From NCBI GenBank assembly GCA_030704615.1, contig CM060734.1, positions 13,392,001 to 13,456,000 of the forward strand: a DNA stretch of 64,000 nt, read 5' to 3'. The translations under genes were made by a program, and so were the position numbers. Shown here piece after piece: positions 1 through 10,806 of the stretch; within the stretch, counting starts at the first letter, position 1; each line of letters begins with the position of its first letter. Under the pieces are notes generated by a model. It was not told the origin of the DNA, searched no databases, and saw nothing but the letters and a program-made list of their open reading frames with translations. The DNA comes from Takakia lepidozioides. Its lineage: Eukaryota > Streptophyta > Takakiopsida > Takakiales > Takakiaceae.

Positions 1-1249
1 CAACACAACCAAGCCATGCTGGTTCCCAGCCCTTGTGAGCACCTCATTCAAGCATTCTCATTGGCCATAGCATCTTGTCTTAGAGCCTATTCCAGCCCTC
101 TACAATCTGTTGCTTCCAGAGTTGCGTCTCCTTTCAGCTTGAGTTGAAACCCCAACTCACATAGGCCTCCAAGTGCTGTTTCTTTCACTCCAAGTGGAAA
201 GCGCACCCTAGACCTTCCGTTCTAGCTCTCTAAGGCTTGAAAACAAGAGCCTCAATGGGCTGAAGGCATGCTCCACACATGCCCACTCTCACCATAAGAG
301 AATCAGCTCATTTGCTTCATTTCTTGCACCCACAAACCTGATAATACAAGCTTCAGCAGGCTTGAAAGCATGCTCTACATCCCACGGGAAACCAGCCCCT
401 TCCTTCCTTTCTTGCACTCCACACCTAAAAGTGCAAGCCTTCACCAGGCTGATAGCATGCTCACACATACATTGCCCTCACATAAGGGAAGTCAGCCCTT
501 CCCTCTTCCTTTGCTTGCCCTCCAAGCTTGAAGATGGAAGCTTCAATGAGCTGAATACATGCTCCACACATGCAACCTCTTCACACAAGAGATATCAGCC
601 CCCTATCTTGGCTCCTTGGCCTCCTTGATGCTCTCTAAGACAAGACTAAGCACTCCATAGCCTTTGCCAAGCTCCTGAAACCTAAGGCTTACATTTCCAG
701 CCACAAGACACTTCTCTTGTGGTGCAAGAGCTCTTCTTCCAAGCTCTGAAACCCTAGGTGCACATTCCATGGCCTTGCCGCACCTCTTAGCTCCTGTTCC
801 AGCCCTGCTCTTGCCATGACAAGAGCCCTCTCAATGCTGAAGCTCGAGATTGAAACCCAATCTCACCATACTCCACAAAGTGCACTGATTTGCCCCAAGC
901 CAAATCAGCCCTTTCGCTTGGTCTTGCAATCCTTCACACAATGAAAGCTCGCATTCCCAAGTCCAGTTCTCAGCTTTGCCACCAAAGCCACTATAACCTG
1001 CTCTTGACTGGTCCTCTTCCCAATCGTGCTTGCTCATGCATGTACACAATCTGAAACATCAAGGTGCTCTGGAATTACCTGCGTATGGTGCTTTCATCTC
1101 TGAAGCTGAAAGATCGAATGCCAAGGTTTACCACCTCGTAACCCACATCGCCTCCGCTTCTAACAACCAAGAGCTCCACGATGCTCCTTGCATAACAACT
1201 TGGTTTCCCTCATTTTCAAGCAAAAACCACAAGTGCTACAACTAACTCG
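1..1249. other. Transposon-derived sequence, no gene
   Basis: No convincing coding region is visible. The text is rich in short recurring phrases such as caagcctt, agctc and catgctccacacatgc. Similar phrasing recurs at 15500-16400, suggesting both stretches belong to related long terminal repeats. Short ORFs here have no recognisable domain. I infer an old LTR body continuing into the better-defined LTR end at 1250-1614. Confidence 0.35.
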
Positions 1250-1614
1250 TATCTAGCACTCATAGATACGAGCTCATCTTTCTCGAGTGATAAAGAAGAA
1301 GAATACAAGCACAAACTCATGCGAGCTCACAAAGCTGAAGCATAAACTCATGCATATATAACCTCATCACTCAAACACAAGTCAAGCCAAGTGCACCCCA
1401 CGCCATGGGGAATCCACACTACGGCGCCATAGCTAGGCGCGGTGAGGCTCAACTCGAGAAAGATGAGCCTCCCACGCTTGCCGTGAAGATAACCACTCCA
1501 GGGCCTAAATCTGCCTTGACCCCTGGATTGACACTTGGGCCAATCCCAAATGTCAATATGTAAAAGCTAGCTATTTCCTAGCTAGTTTCACACTAGTGGT
1601 AAAATAACTTGACA
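1250..1614 (-). mobile_element. LTR remnant (family A), 5-prime end at 1614
   Basis: Read on the minus strand this starts TGTCAAG at 1614. The same sequence, diverged, occurs at 18250-18561 (minus) and in opposite orientation at 50578-51000 and 42595-42735. The shared core is a run resembling gtcaagccaagtgcacccca followed by an imperfect palindrome around ccatgggg. The dinucleotide TG at the edge and multiple copies in both orientations fit an LTR. The inner boundary is not visible, so the start given is approximate. Confidence 0.5.
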
Positions 1615-3674
1615 GGAGACACAACAGACTAATATATCATTTGCCTCCCCATCGACGCGCTCCCCCCTCAAGCCATTCCACAATTTAAATTTATTTTAAG
1701 CCAATAAATAGGTTTGCACTGCCTTTCAGTGGGGGTTTTTGGCACGTATCGATTTTGTTCTGCGGCTTCCAGCATCCCACGGCTACTCCCCCGCCAAAAA
1801 TTGAAACTTGGCCAGTGTGTTCAATGTACCCTCTGATACGTCCCAGTGTAATACGAGATCAATCGAAAATCGTTCGATTGTCCAATGAGGCGTTCACTTG
1901 TCATCTGGTTTTTGTTCAATGCGAAAAAGAAATCCTGCAATGCATGCACGGCTATTGCACCCATTGAACGGATGTGGTTGAAACCCCTCTTTTGCCTGCA
2001 TGTGTGCGACACATGTGCGGAGACACAACCGACTAATATATCATTTGCCTCCCCATCGACGCGCTCCCCCCTCAAGCCATTCCACAATTTAAATTTATTT
2101 TAAGCCAATAAATAGGTTTGCACTGCCTTTCAGTGGGGGTTTTTGGCACGTATCGATTTTGTTCTGCGGCTTCCAGCATCCCACGGCTACTCCCCCGCCA
2201 AAAATTGAAACTTGGCCAGTGTGTTCAATGTACCCTCTGATACGTCCCAGTGTAATACGAGATCAATCGAAAATCGTTCGATTGTCCAATGAGGCGTTCA
2301 CTTGTCATCTGGTTTTTGTTCAATGCGAAAAAGAAATCCTGCAATGCATGCACGGCTATTGCACCCATTGAACGGATGTGGTTGAAACCCCTCTTTTGCC
2401 TGCATGTGTGCGACACATGTGCGGAGACACAACCGACTAATATATCATTTGCCTCCCCATCGACGCGCTCCCCCCTCAAGCCATTCCACAATTTAAATTT
2501 ATTTTAAGCCAATAAATAGGTTTGCACTGCCTTTCAGTGGGGGTTTTTGGCACGTATCGATTTTGTTCTGCGGCTTCCAGCATCCCACGGCTACTCCCCC
2601 GCCAAAAATTGAAACTTGGCCAGTGTGTTCAATGTACCCTCTGATACGTCCCAGTGTAATACGAGATCAATCGAAAATCGTTCGATTGTCCAATGAGGCG
2701 TTCACTTGTCATCTGGTTTGCGAAAAAGAAATCCTGCAATGCATGCACGGCTATTGCACCCATTGAACGGATGTGGTTGAAACCCCTCTTTTGCCTGCAT
2801 GTGTGCGACACATGTGCGGAGACACAACAGACTAATATATCATTTGCCTCCCCATCGACGCGCTCCCCCTTCAAGCCATTCCACAATTTAAATTTATTTT
2901 AAGCCAATAAATAGGTTTGCACTGCCTTTCAGTGGGGGTTTTTGGCACGTATCGATTTTGTTCTGCGGCTTCCAGCATCCCACGGCTACTCCCCGGCCAA
3001 AAATTGAAACTTGGCCAGTGTGTTCAATGTACCCTCTGATACGTCCCAGTGTAATACGAGATCAATCGAAAATCGTTCGATTGTCCAATGAGGCGTTCAC
3101 TTGTCATCTGGTTTTTGTTCAATGCGAAAAAGAAATCCTGCAATGCATGCACGGCTATTGCACCCATTGAACGGATGTGGTTGAAACCCCTCTTTTGCCT
3201 GCATGTGTGCGACACATGTGCGGAGACACAACAGACTAATATATCATTTGCCTCCCCATCGACGCGCTCCCCCCTCAGGCCATTCCACAATTTAAATTTA
3301 TTTTAAGCCAATAAATAGGTTTGCACTGCCTTTCAGTGGGGGTTTTTGGCACGTATCGATTTTGTTCTGCGGCTTCCAGCATCCCACGGCTACTCCCCCG
3401 CCAAAAATTGAAACTTGGCCAGTGTGTTCAATGTACCCTCTGATACGTCCCAGTGTAATACGAGATCAATCGAAAATCGTTCGATTGTCCAATGAGGCGT
3501 TCACTTGTCATCTGGTTTTGCGAAAAAGAAATCCTGCAATGCATGCACGGCTATTGCACCCATTGAACGGATGTGGTTGAAACCCCTCTTTTGCCTGCAT
3601 GTGTGCGACACATGTGCGGAGACACAACAGACTAATATATCATTTGCCTCCCCATCGACGCGCTCCCCCCTCAA
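1615..3674. repeat. 404-bp tandem array, five copies plus a partial
   Basis: Copies begin at 1615, 2019, 2423, 2818 and 3222, with a 57-bp partial copy from 3618. Unit lengths are 404, 404, 395, 404 and 396; the two short units have lost 8-9 bases at the same place, after the phrase catctggttt. Copies are otherwise almost identical, implying recent amplification or homogenisation. The array starts exactly where the LTR end at 1614 stops. A longer form of the same unit (1029 bp) fills 57038-59640. Identical short ORFs recur in each unit on both strands; I regard them as chance. Confidence 0.95.
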
Positions 3675-4485
3675 AAGGTTATCAAATATGTTCCTGATTG
3701 AAGTGATGAACCCAAGGCAATGGGAAGGCCAAAGCCATGAGATATCAGCCTCCTCTACCGCCACGACCATGGTGTGGAGCAAGCAAGTCCTTCATAAGGT
3801 AAGATCTTCTCCAACAAAAATATGTTGGCTAATTGGGCATGGAGAGTAAGGCATCCTTGAAGGTACCTGAGATAAGCATAGAACATCTATAGGGCTTCTG
3901 AATGCTGAAATTTTGAGCTAGGCCTTGGTACGACAGCCTGCTGGAGTAGACGTGTACACCTTATACATGATCCGGTCAGTGCACATTACTCTTGTTTGCC
4001 GGTCCCATGTAGCCGATGCCTTATGTCAGATTTAGATACCTTATGATACGAATGAGTTCCTTTTCTTTGGCTCAAATGTCTCTATGTTTCTCCTGGTTAT
4101 GGCTTTGCTCTTTATAGCACCATAAAAAACACCCAATTCTGATATGCTGCTGGTAGATGTTTTGTCTGAATACCAGGTGGTAAACCCCTGCCAGACTTCA
4201 TTACCTAAGTCCCAATACCTGCCCCCTTTGGTTTTGTACACATGTTTTACCCAAAACAAGGGGTGGGTAAACACTAAAAGTTTGATATAAGATTCTTTCC
4301 TGATTGTTACTTTATGACCTTGGGAATTGAGGGTTCTTTCACTGGCCTCTTCTTCCGGTCACCAGAGCTTATATATAAACTAAAAGGTAAAACTTTACAT
4401 TTTGATGTATGCGTGGATGTACCTTCGTTTGTGTCACAACTTGCCAACTTGGAACATGCCAATGGCACAAAAATTCATTGCCTAA
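3675..4485. other. Unassigned stretch with a short direct-repeat end
   Basis: No recognisable gene. Bases about 4320-4420 resemble 10725-10806 in the same orientation (phrases cagagcttat and ctaaaaggtaaaac), so the start of the element that forms the 0.4-kb inverted repeat is present here in direct orientation before the inverted part begins. A TATA-like ttatatataa lies near 4370. Confidence 0.4.
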
Positions 4486-4877
4486 ATACCAAAAATCCGG
4501 GTAATGTAAATAACCGAAATTAACCAAATTCCAAGAAGGTTAATTAGGGGTTAGGTAACATACCACCGGTCTTAAACTATCAAGTTTTAAGAGAACCAGC
4601 CAGATCCATGGAGGGAGGGAGAGAGAGGGAGAGAGATGGAACCCACCAACCATCCCCTGGTATGGCATCTCCTTATGGAGTGAGTGTGGTATGCACTCAC
4701 CCCGTAAGGGAGTGCATACCAGACCCCATCACATAAATGACCTCCCTCTTCTTTGTAGCTTTTACTTCTGGTTACAAAGGAACCATAGAAATAAACATGC
4801 CTACAATCTCAACTCTCCAAGGTCAACAAACAAAACAAGCCGTGACAAGCAAAGGTACATCAACACTTACATCAGAA
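4486..4877 (-). repeat. Left arm of a 0.4-kb inverted repeat
   Basis: This is the near-perfect reverse complement of 10807-11190. The pair encloses about 5.9 kb of minus-strand gag-pol debris. The arm includes a GA-rich tract near 4612-4640 and a small hairpin around ggtatgcactc / gagtgcatacc near 4687-4722. Its right edge cuts a gag reading frame after the residues FPIY, where the other gag copy continues AGKGD, so the arm marks an insertion or rearrangement breakpoint. Confidence 0.85.
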
Positions 4878-5753
4878 ATATATTGGAAAGGGTGGTTTTG
4901 CCCGTGTTGGTTGTAACGCCATCTGTGGCCCTACCTTCTGCCCACTGACAGGTGCTGGCACCCTTGCTGGTGCTGGTCCTTCTGGACCTGTTGTTTTTGT
5001 GGTGGATCTTCCACCAAGTGGTGGCCCTTGAGCACTCCCTGCTTCTGGCCCCACGATATTCACAGTATTCCCAGCTTCAGTTGCACTACTTCCCACACTC
5101 CCTGTCCCCCCAGAGCCAGATCCAGGCAGCCCGCCTGATCCCCCTGAGCCGACACCTTCGTTGGCCTGTGATCCAAGTGCTCCACTTGATCCAGGTCCAA
5201 CGGGTTGGGATGTCCTGGTTGTAGTCTCAACCTCAGCTGTTGGGTCTACTTCTTCATATTCTTCCTCTTCTAATTTCTTCTCTCTGTTTTCATCCTCCAA
5301 GTTCTGCCCTTGGGTTTCTTCTTCACTCATGTAACTCAACTGTAATGGTGTTGGAGAGTCTGAACTCTCCGTTGGCTCTGCCACATCCTCTTCTCCTTCT
5401 TCACCTTCTGCTTCAGAAACTGGAGTTCCTGCTTTTGGTGTTCCATGCCAACTCTTATCAAAGATTTCTGTCAAGTCTTTTATCCAAGGATGTACCTCAG
5501 ATCTTTCACCTCGTGATTGATCTTCTTCCTGTACCAATTCCCTTAATCTTTCTTGCAAAGAAACAGAAGGAGTGGCATCCAACTCTAGTTCTTCCGGTAT
5601 AGGTGATGTACTCTTTGATCTTAATGGTGTGAGAGGTCCAGATGATTCCCCTATGTCTATTCCTCTCTCCCAAAGATATGGATAATTAGCTTTCAGATAG
5701 CTTTCTCTTTTTGCTGAATATCTCTGTCGTCTAGCTTCTCTTTCATCACTCAT
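4872..5753 (-). pseudogene. Ty3/gypsy gag, copy 1 (3-prime truncated)
   Basis: A 293-codon open frame starting at ATG 5753. The protein begins MSDEREARRQRYSAKRESYL, is highly acidic in the middle (Glu/Asp runs) and then Gly/Ser-rich with GSGG repeats, which is typical of the disordered N-terminal part of a plant gypsy gag. A second copy with the same acidic and glycine-rich tracts lies at 9211-10250 and there continues into the gag core domain. Here the frame is cut by the inverted-repeat arm at 4877. Preceding it on the same strand is a leader with a possible primer-binding site near 6340-6361. Role: structural capsid precursor of the element. Confidence 0.7.
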
Positions 5754-5774
5754 GTCCCATGTCTTTCATTTCTT

Positions 5775-6339
5775 TTAATGTGGCAATAACCAAAACTCTC
5801 TTCTGTAATATCTCTCGTATATGCCTGGGTTTCTTTCAAGCTTCAATGCACCCTTGGCTATACTTGAAGTCTCCGTTACCATATAACCATATGGCAAACA
5901 AGTCTGAAAAGCTGTTCTTGGTGTGAGTTTGATCCACAAAATATCCTTTGGAATCCAATTCTTTACCAGTACAAGCTCTTCATGCATATGAGTATAAACA
6001 TTCACCTTTCTTTCTTCCCAGCCTTCAAACTCTACTCGTTTAATGGATAGCATGCTATCACATAAACCAATGTTGGTAACCAACGTGCTCTTCCTCTACA
6101 GGCTACCTGATAAATCTTTATCACTCCTTTCTCCAGACCCCATTCTGGATCAGCATCATGCACTCGCTTAAGAATATTTTCTTTACAACCGTCTGGCAAT
6201 TCCAAGAACCTTTGAAAGAATTGTTTGGACAATCTTTCTTCCTTCGTTCCACAGGGAATTTGATTCACTTCAAATTCTTTAATGGTCCAACCACCATGAT
6301 CCCACTAGATGCCTGTCACATCTGGTTGTTCATGTCTCA
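5775..6339 (-). pseudogene. Leader ORF upstream of gag copy 1, unknown function
   Basis: Two overlapping minus-strand frames (6032-6268 and 5775-6083) read as one protein if a single frameshift is allowed near 6060-6085. The text contains EERLSKQFFQRFLELPDG, then VTNIGLCDSMLSIKRVEFEG and PYGYMVTETSSIAKGALKLE. It ends just before the gag ATG at 5753. I do not recognise a domain. It lies between the candidate primer-binding site and gag, where gypsy elements occasionally carry an extra ORF. Low-complexity content is absent, which argues for former coding function. Confidence 0.35.
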
Positions 6340-6361
6340 GGTCCCCAGTATGGTCGCCAAA
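6340..6361 (-). promoter_or_regulatory. Candidate primer-binding site of gag copy 1 element
   Basis: On the minus strand the sequence reads tggcgaccatactggggacc directly after a CGTGACA edge. A TGGCG start next to an LTR end is typical of gypsy primer-binding sites. The matching tRNA was not determined. Confidence 0.4.
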
Positions 6362-7348
6362 TGTCACGCGGCTTTTACTCACCCATCCCTTCGCTATTCG
6401 AGGCGGAAACTCCAAGATAGAAGAGTTGGAAATCTCTAAGTACTCAGCCCGCGCAGAACAATCAGTCATGACCTACAGCTAGTGTATCATGGGGGTGTTT
6501 CCTATTTGTTTCCCTTTTGGTATTCATGTTAGCTATCTTACCATTGATAATTAAGTATCAGTTTGCTTTATCAATCTATTGGATTCCATCAACTCATCCA
6601 TTCATTTCACAGCTTCACTCAGATCTCTCTACACAGTGTGATTGTATCGTAAAAGTATCCGATTATGATTTATCAGGTATCAGGCCGAAGCCATTGTGTC
6701 TCTAATCTGCTCTACAATATCATTACAGCCTTGCATATATCAAGCATCTACTCATCATCTCTCTATCTTCACTTCCGTTCTTCATCTCTGCCCAATCCCC
6801 TCTCCTCTATGACCAAGAAGTCCTCCTCCGAATGATATCCCTCAATTCCCCGTTTTTCCCTTTATCTTCCTATCCGTGGTTCTAACCGTTTCCCTCACTA
6901 ACCGTCGTCTGTGAACTAACATGTTCCCTTCGCAGGTGTTGTTCCCCACAGTCGTTCCCTGTCCTACTCTTCGTTCCCTATGATCGTGACAGCTGTGTCA
7001 AGCTGTGACTGGCTGTGTGAAACTGTGACGGGCTGTGACTGGCTGTGCGACTGTGTTTGGCTGTGTCGGGCTGTGACTGGCTGTGTGGCTGTGCCGGACT
7101 GTGTCGGCTGTGACGACTGTGACGGGCTGTGTTGGCTGTGTCGGCTGTGACGACTGTGACGGGCTGTATTGGCTGTGTCGGCTGTGACGACTGTGACGGG
7201 CTGTGTAACCCCCCTCTATAGTGCGCTGCTGTCACCCCTAAGGCTCCTGTTGGTCTCAGTCTGTGCAAAAATTAAGGGTACCCTACAGATCCCGTATAAG
7301 TGTCTAAGTCCCCGACAGTCCTCTAACAGTGGCGATGCCACGTGGTCA
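6362..7348 (-). mobile_element. Probable LTR shared by two tandem gypsy copies
   Basis: On the minus strand the segment would start near TGTGACCACG (7348) and end CGTGACA (6362), just before the candidate primer-binding site. It lies between the 3-prime end of the pol of copy 2 (about 7377) and the leader and gag of copy 1. This is the arrangement left when two tandem elements share one LTR. The 5-prime boundary is a guess from the TG rule only. A 37-bp minisatellite lies inside. Confidence 0.4.
7103..7206. repeat. 37-bp minisatellite inside LTR
   Basis: The unit starts gtcggctgtgacgactgtga and recurs at 7103, 7140 and 7177 (partial third copy). It sits in a wider run (6990-7205) built of roughly 9-base variants of ggctgtgac. 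On the minus strand one frame reads as His-Ser/Thr-rich repeats, which I treat as a by-product. Confidence 0.8.
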
Positions 7349-7376
7349 CACCTTAAAAATTACCCTGCAGTCGGCG

Positions 7377-8230
7377 TCACGACTGACTGGAACGACTCCG
7401 ACCATATAATGACCGGAACGACTGGGCGGTCCGATAGGTCTTGTCCCGGACTCGTAGTCGCCCAGTCGTTTTTTGAGTCGTTATTTCGGCGATTCCTTGT
7501 AGTGAGTGGTTATGATGAACAACACCTACCCTGCCGCTCACAACTACCCGGTTTTCTTGATCTTGGTTTTTAAAAGAAACCTTGTTAGCCGTTTCTCCTC
7601 TGTTGATTGGCTTATGAATAGTTACTAGGTAATTTTCCCAAATTACCTTCCTCCGCATTTCACATATTGCTTTTGAATGACCACTATAATCACAATATTG
7701 ACACAACCTCCTTCTAGGTATTCGTGTAGAACTTTCAACAGCTTGTTGATCCGGTGAATTTATTGATCCCAGATTAGTTACGGCGGTAGTACCAGACAAG
7801 TACCTCGGCGGCTCTGTTCGTCGTTTTGTGCAATGAGGGTCGCTATTGCAGATCATGCAATGCGGAGAGCCGGACTCTTCAAGCCACGTGTTTGAGTTCA
7901 AACACTCTCCTGTATCTTTTTGGCTGCGTGGCAATTTCTCCAAGTTTGGCTCCCAAACTGTTTTTGTACTTCTTGGCCACTTCACCGTTGACAACCTGCT
8001 TCCAGCTGTCACTACTCCTATGGGCTGTGCAACCTGTGTAGCTTGAGATGGGCTATGTTGACTGTGTGAACACCTGTGTTCCCTCCTATGCCCATACACA
8101 TGTGGCGTTATGAAAAGTGCTTCATGCTCTGCTGGCATTGCTGGTGTAGTCTGTGGCTGGGTCTGTGCTTCAAGATGCAAATCATGCTGCAATGGTACCA
8201 CTGTATGGCATTGACTCTGCCAAGCATTTC
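7377..8230 (-). pseudogene. Post-integrase ORF with CCHC zinc knuckle
   Basis: A 274-codon minus-strand frame (7377-8201, ATG 8201) follows the end of the integrase region of the gypsy element and overlaps it in another frame. It contains a complete CCHC knuckle CQYCDYSGHSKAIC (C-x2-C-x4-H-x4-C) and upstream a second Cys cluster CMICNSDPHC. The rest is Arg/Ser/Thr-rich. Zinc knuckles normally sit at the end of gag, so this position, after integrase, is unusual; it could be an extra 3-prime ORF or a displaced gag tail. No start signal of its own can be proven. Confidence 0.45.
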
Positions 8231-8249
8231 TTTGTTAATTGTTTGTGAC

Positions 8250-9210
8250 ATAGTTGTGTTGTTATCATACATCTTCTGTATGACATAAGGTCCCTTCCAT
8301 GGTGATTTAAGCTTAGAAGCTTTAATCTTCCCCTTCTTCTACAACCACAGTACCAAATCTCTTGTCTTAAAAGTTTTTAGTTTGCCTTCATCAAACCGAT
8401 TCTTTCTTTTCATCTGAATTCTGGCCATGTTATCTGCTGCATCAGCACGTACTTTTCCACATGATATAGTTCATGTTTTCTTACTTTGATTGAATCCTCC
8501 AATTCCATTCTCCTTCCTCATTCAGTTCTCATGGTAGGCAATAAGAATTCCAGTGGAAGTAAAGCTTCCATGCCATAGACTAGTTGAGATGGTGTATACT
8601 TGGTAGTGACTTTGTATGAAGTCCTGTAAGAACAACTTCAAATTCAAACTCATGCAGTATAATCAGCCATCTGGCTATCCTTCAACTTATCAAAGGCTTG
8701 TTCACCTAATAATCAGAGCCTGATGATCCACATAGAACATAAATTTCTTTCCCAGCAACTAATGCCCGAACTTCTTGACTGAATAAATCATTGCCAAAGC
8801 TTCTCTTTCGGTGGTGCTATAGTTCTTTTCAGCACTGTTCAACAATCTGTTAGCATAATACATCGGTGAATCTATGTTTTCGATGACATTTTGGGCTAAC
8901 ACAGCTCCCAATGCTTCTCCTGAGGCATCACAGTGTACATGAAATACCATATGCCAATGTGGGTTAATCAACACAGGTGTAGTTGTTACTGACAATATAA
9001 GTTCTTCGAAGGCGTGTTGGCACTCAGCTGTCCATGCAAACCCTGCATCCTTCTTCAAGAGTTTATTCATTGGTGCAGCCATTTGTGTATACCGTCTGAT
9101 AAACCTTCTGTAGTAACTGGTTTGTCCAAGGAACCTCCTTAGCTCGCCTTAACGTTACTTGGTGGTGGAGAGGCTTTAATAGCCTCTGTCTTTCTAGGAT
9201 CTACAAGCAG
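8250..9210 (-). pseudogene. Ty3/gypsy pol remnant: RNase H and integrase C-terminal
   Basis: Reading minus from about 9145: a reverse-transcriptase thumb piece (TSYYRRFIRRYTQMAAPMNK), then RNase H with HVHCDASGEALGAVLAQ and STTEREALAMIYSVKKF, ending in a stop at 8759. After a gap, 8650-8250 contains integrase tail sequence recognisable as YTPSQLVYGMEALLP and KSPWKGPYVIQKMYD in changing frames. The integrase zinc finger and DDE core are missing. Frameshifts and stops make it non-functional. It follows gag copy 2 on the same strand and belongs to the same element. Confidence 0.7.
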
Positions 9211-10250
9211 TCATTTCTGACACACAATGTGTCCCAAAAGAACTCCCGAGTTCACACAGAAAGTACATTTTTCTAGATTTAGCCCAAGACCCCTAATCCT
9301 GCATCTGGCCATTTGTCTCAACTGTTGTAGACTACCGTACACTTCATCCTCAGTTTTGTTTGTCCTGAACCTGTTCCAGAATGTTGTACTAAGGCCATTC
9401 CAGGTTAGAAAATGATTATCAGGAAATTGAGCATACCACTTACTTGCTTTCTTGATAACTGAACAAGGAAACAATCTTAGTTTGGCATCATCACCATTCT
9501 CAATGTTCACTATATACATGTGCTCAAATTGGCTGATGTGTATATCATGATCCCCTTTTCCTGCGTATATCGGAAGAGGTAGCTTTGCCCGAGTTGGAGC
9601 TACTGCTGCCATCTGTGGCCCCACTCCCTCCCTGTGGCTGGTACTGGACCTCCTGTAGGTGCTGGTCTTTGAGGACCAGCTGTGGTAGTGGTAGTGGTAG
9701 TGGTGTGGTAGTGCCTGAGCACTTCTTGCTACACCTGCCCCCCTGTATTTGCAGTACCCCCAGTTCCAGTTGCACTACTTCCCACACTCCCTGTCCCCCC
9801 AGAGCTAGATCCAAGCTGCCCGCCTGATCCCCCCGAGCCGACACCTTTGTTGGCTTGTGATCCAAGCGTGTCACTTGATCCTGGTCCAATAGGTTGGGAT
9901 GTCCTGGTAGTAGTCTCAACCTCAACTGTTGGGTCTACGTCTTCATACTCTTCGTCTTCCAAGTTTTTCTCTCTGTTTTCATCTTCCAAGTTCTTATCTT
10001 GGATTTCTTCTTCCTCACTCATATAACTCAATTGAAGTGGTGTTGGAGAGTCTGAACTCTCCGTTGGTTCTACCTCATCTTCCTCTCCTTCCTTTGCTGG
10101 TGTTTCAGAAACTGGAGTTCCTGCTCTTGGTGTACCGTGCCAACTCTGATCAAAGATTTATGTCAAATCTTTAACCTAGGGATGTACCTCCGATCTGTCC
10201 TCTCGTGGCTGATCTTCTTCCTGTACCAAATCCCTTACACTAGAAGAAAA
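9211..10250 (-). pseudogene. Ty3/gypsy gag copy 2 fused to an RT scrap
   Basis: Homologous to gag copy 1 (same EEE.YE.VDPT, TTTRTSQP and GSGG tracts) but lacking its N-terminus and broken by frameshifts and stops (for example near 10160-10200). From about 9624 to 9320 the gag core is visible: PIYAGKGDHDIHISQFE, then KLRLFPCSVIKKASKWYAQF and FLTWNGLSTTFWNRF. Directly after YGSLQQLRQMA the frame jumps to reverse-transcriptase sequence LNLEKCTFCVNSGVLLGHIV, so the gag tail, protease and most of RT were removed by an internal deletion. Confidence 0.7.
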
Positions 10251-10300
10251 ATGCGGAATAACCACTCTGTAAACCACTGGTCTTGAGTGGGAAATGACAC

Positions 10301-10702
10301 TTAACCACTCCAAGACCGCATCTGATGCACACTGGCCATAACCCTGGCCCGAGAGTCCCCCATAAGATGAACATTCTCCAAGATATAGGCATCATGTAAG
10401 CCATTCCCATGACCTACGGGAGAGTGTCCTTGGCAAGGCCACCCAGCTATCACCAAGTCAATGGCACCATGTCGGTCCAAATCATCCGCCCCCAGCAAGG
10501 TAATGTCTGCTGGCAAGGCCTTTTGATACCCTTGAATTGCTGAGAGATGCAACAACTTAGGATACCGGTGTGTGAGCAAGGCGATGTGGCGCATAGAAAT
10601 ACGCCGAGCTATCTCATCCTTCTCCACATACAAGTACTTGCATACTTTAATCCCTGCTTGCAACACTCCTACAAGCCCAGTGCTCATGCCTCCAAACAGG
10701 TC
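10301..10702 (-). pseudogene. Cytosine-5 DNA methyltransferase fragment from a retroelement
   Basis: The minus-strand frame from 10702 reads DLFGGMSTGL (methyltransferase motif I, SAM-binding), then YVEKDEIARR (motif II acidic residue), DLVIAGWPCQGHS (motif IV with the catalytic Pro-Cys-Gln) and YILENV (motif VI ENV), followed by LMGDSRARVMASVHQ. About 25-30 residues normally found between motifs IV and VI are missing, and the target-recognition region and motifs IX-X are absent; a stop follows at 10301. It lies downstream, on the same strand, of the gag-protease element at 11355-14277, whose frame ends ITWQPPNSGI just where a 0.4-kb repeat intervenes. I infer that the methyltransferase was part of that polyprotein. 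It is unlikely to be active. Confidence 0.8.
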
Positions 10703-10724
10703 TCTTTCCTGTTTGTTGCTTCAT

Positions 10725-10806
10725 GAATTTCGGAGCTAAGGTCCCTTCATTGGCCTCATCTTTCCATTATCAGAGCTTATGTGTAGCTAAAAGGTAAAAC
10801 TCTACA
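10725..10806 (+). repeat. Extension of the inverted-repeat element (direct copy of 4320-4420)
   Basis: Similar in the same orientation to about 4320-4420. Together with 10807-11190 it could be an LTR-like unit of about 465 bp reading on the plus strand. Confidence 0.5.

Noticed and set aside
1615-3674. Array considered as a CRISPR-like repeat
   Set aside because: Units are about 400 bp and contiguous without spacers, in a eukaryotic genome; it is a satellite.
1755-3849. Repeated 67-114 codon ORFs in the 404-bp array on both strands
   Set aside because: They are the same frames repeated by the satellite unit, overlap each other on opposite strands, and have no start context or domain.
10301-10702. 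Methyltransferase fragment as a host CMT or DRM gene exon
   Set aside because: No splice borders or neighbouring host exons were seen; a retroelement protease frame leads towards it on the same strand, and the domain is truncated.
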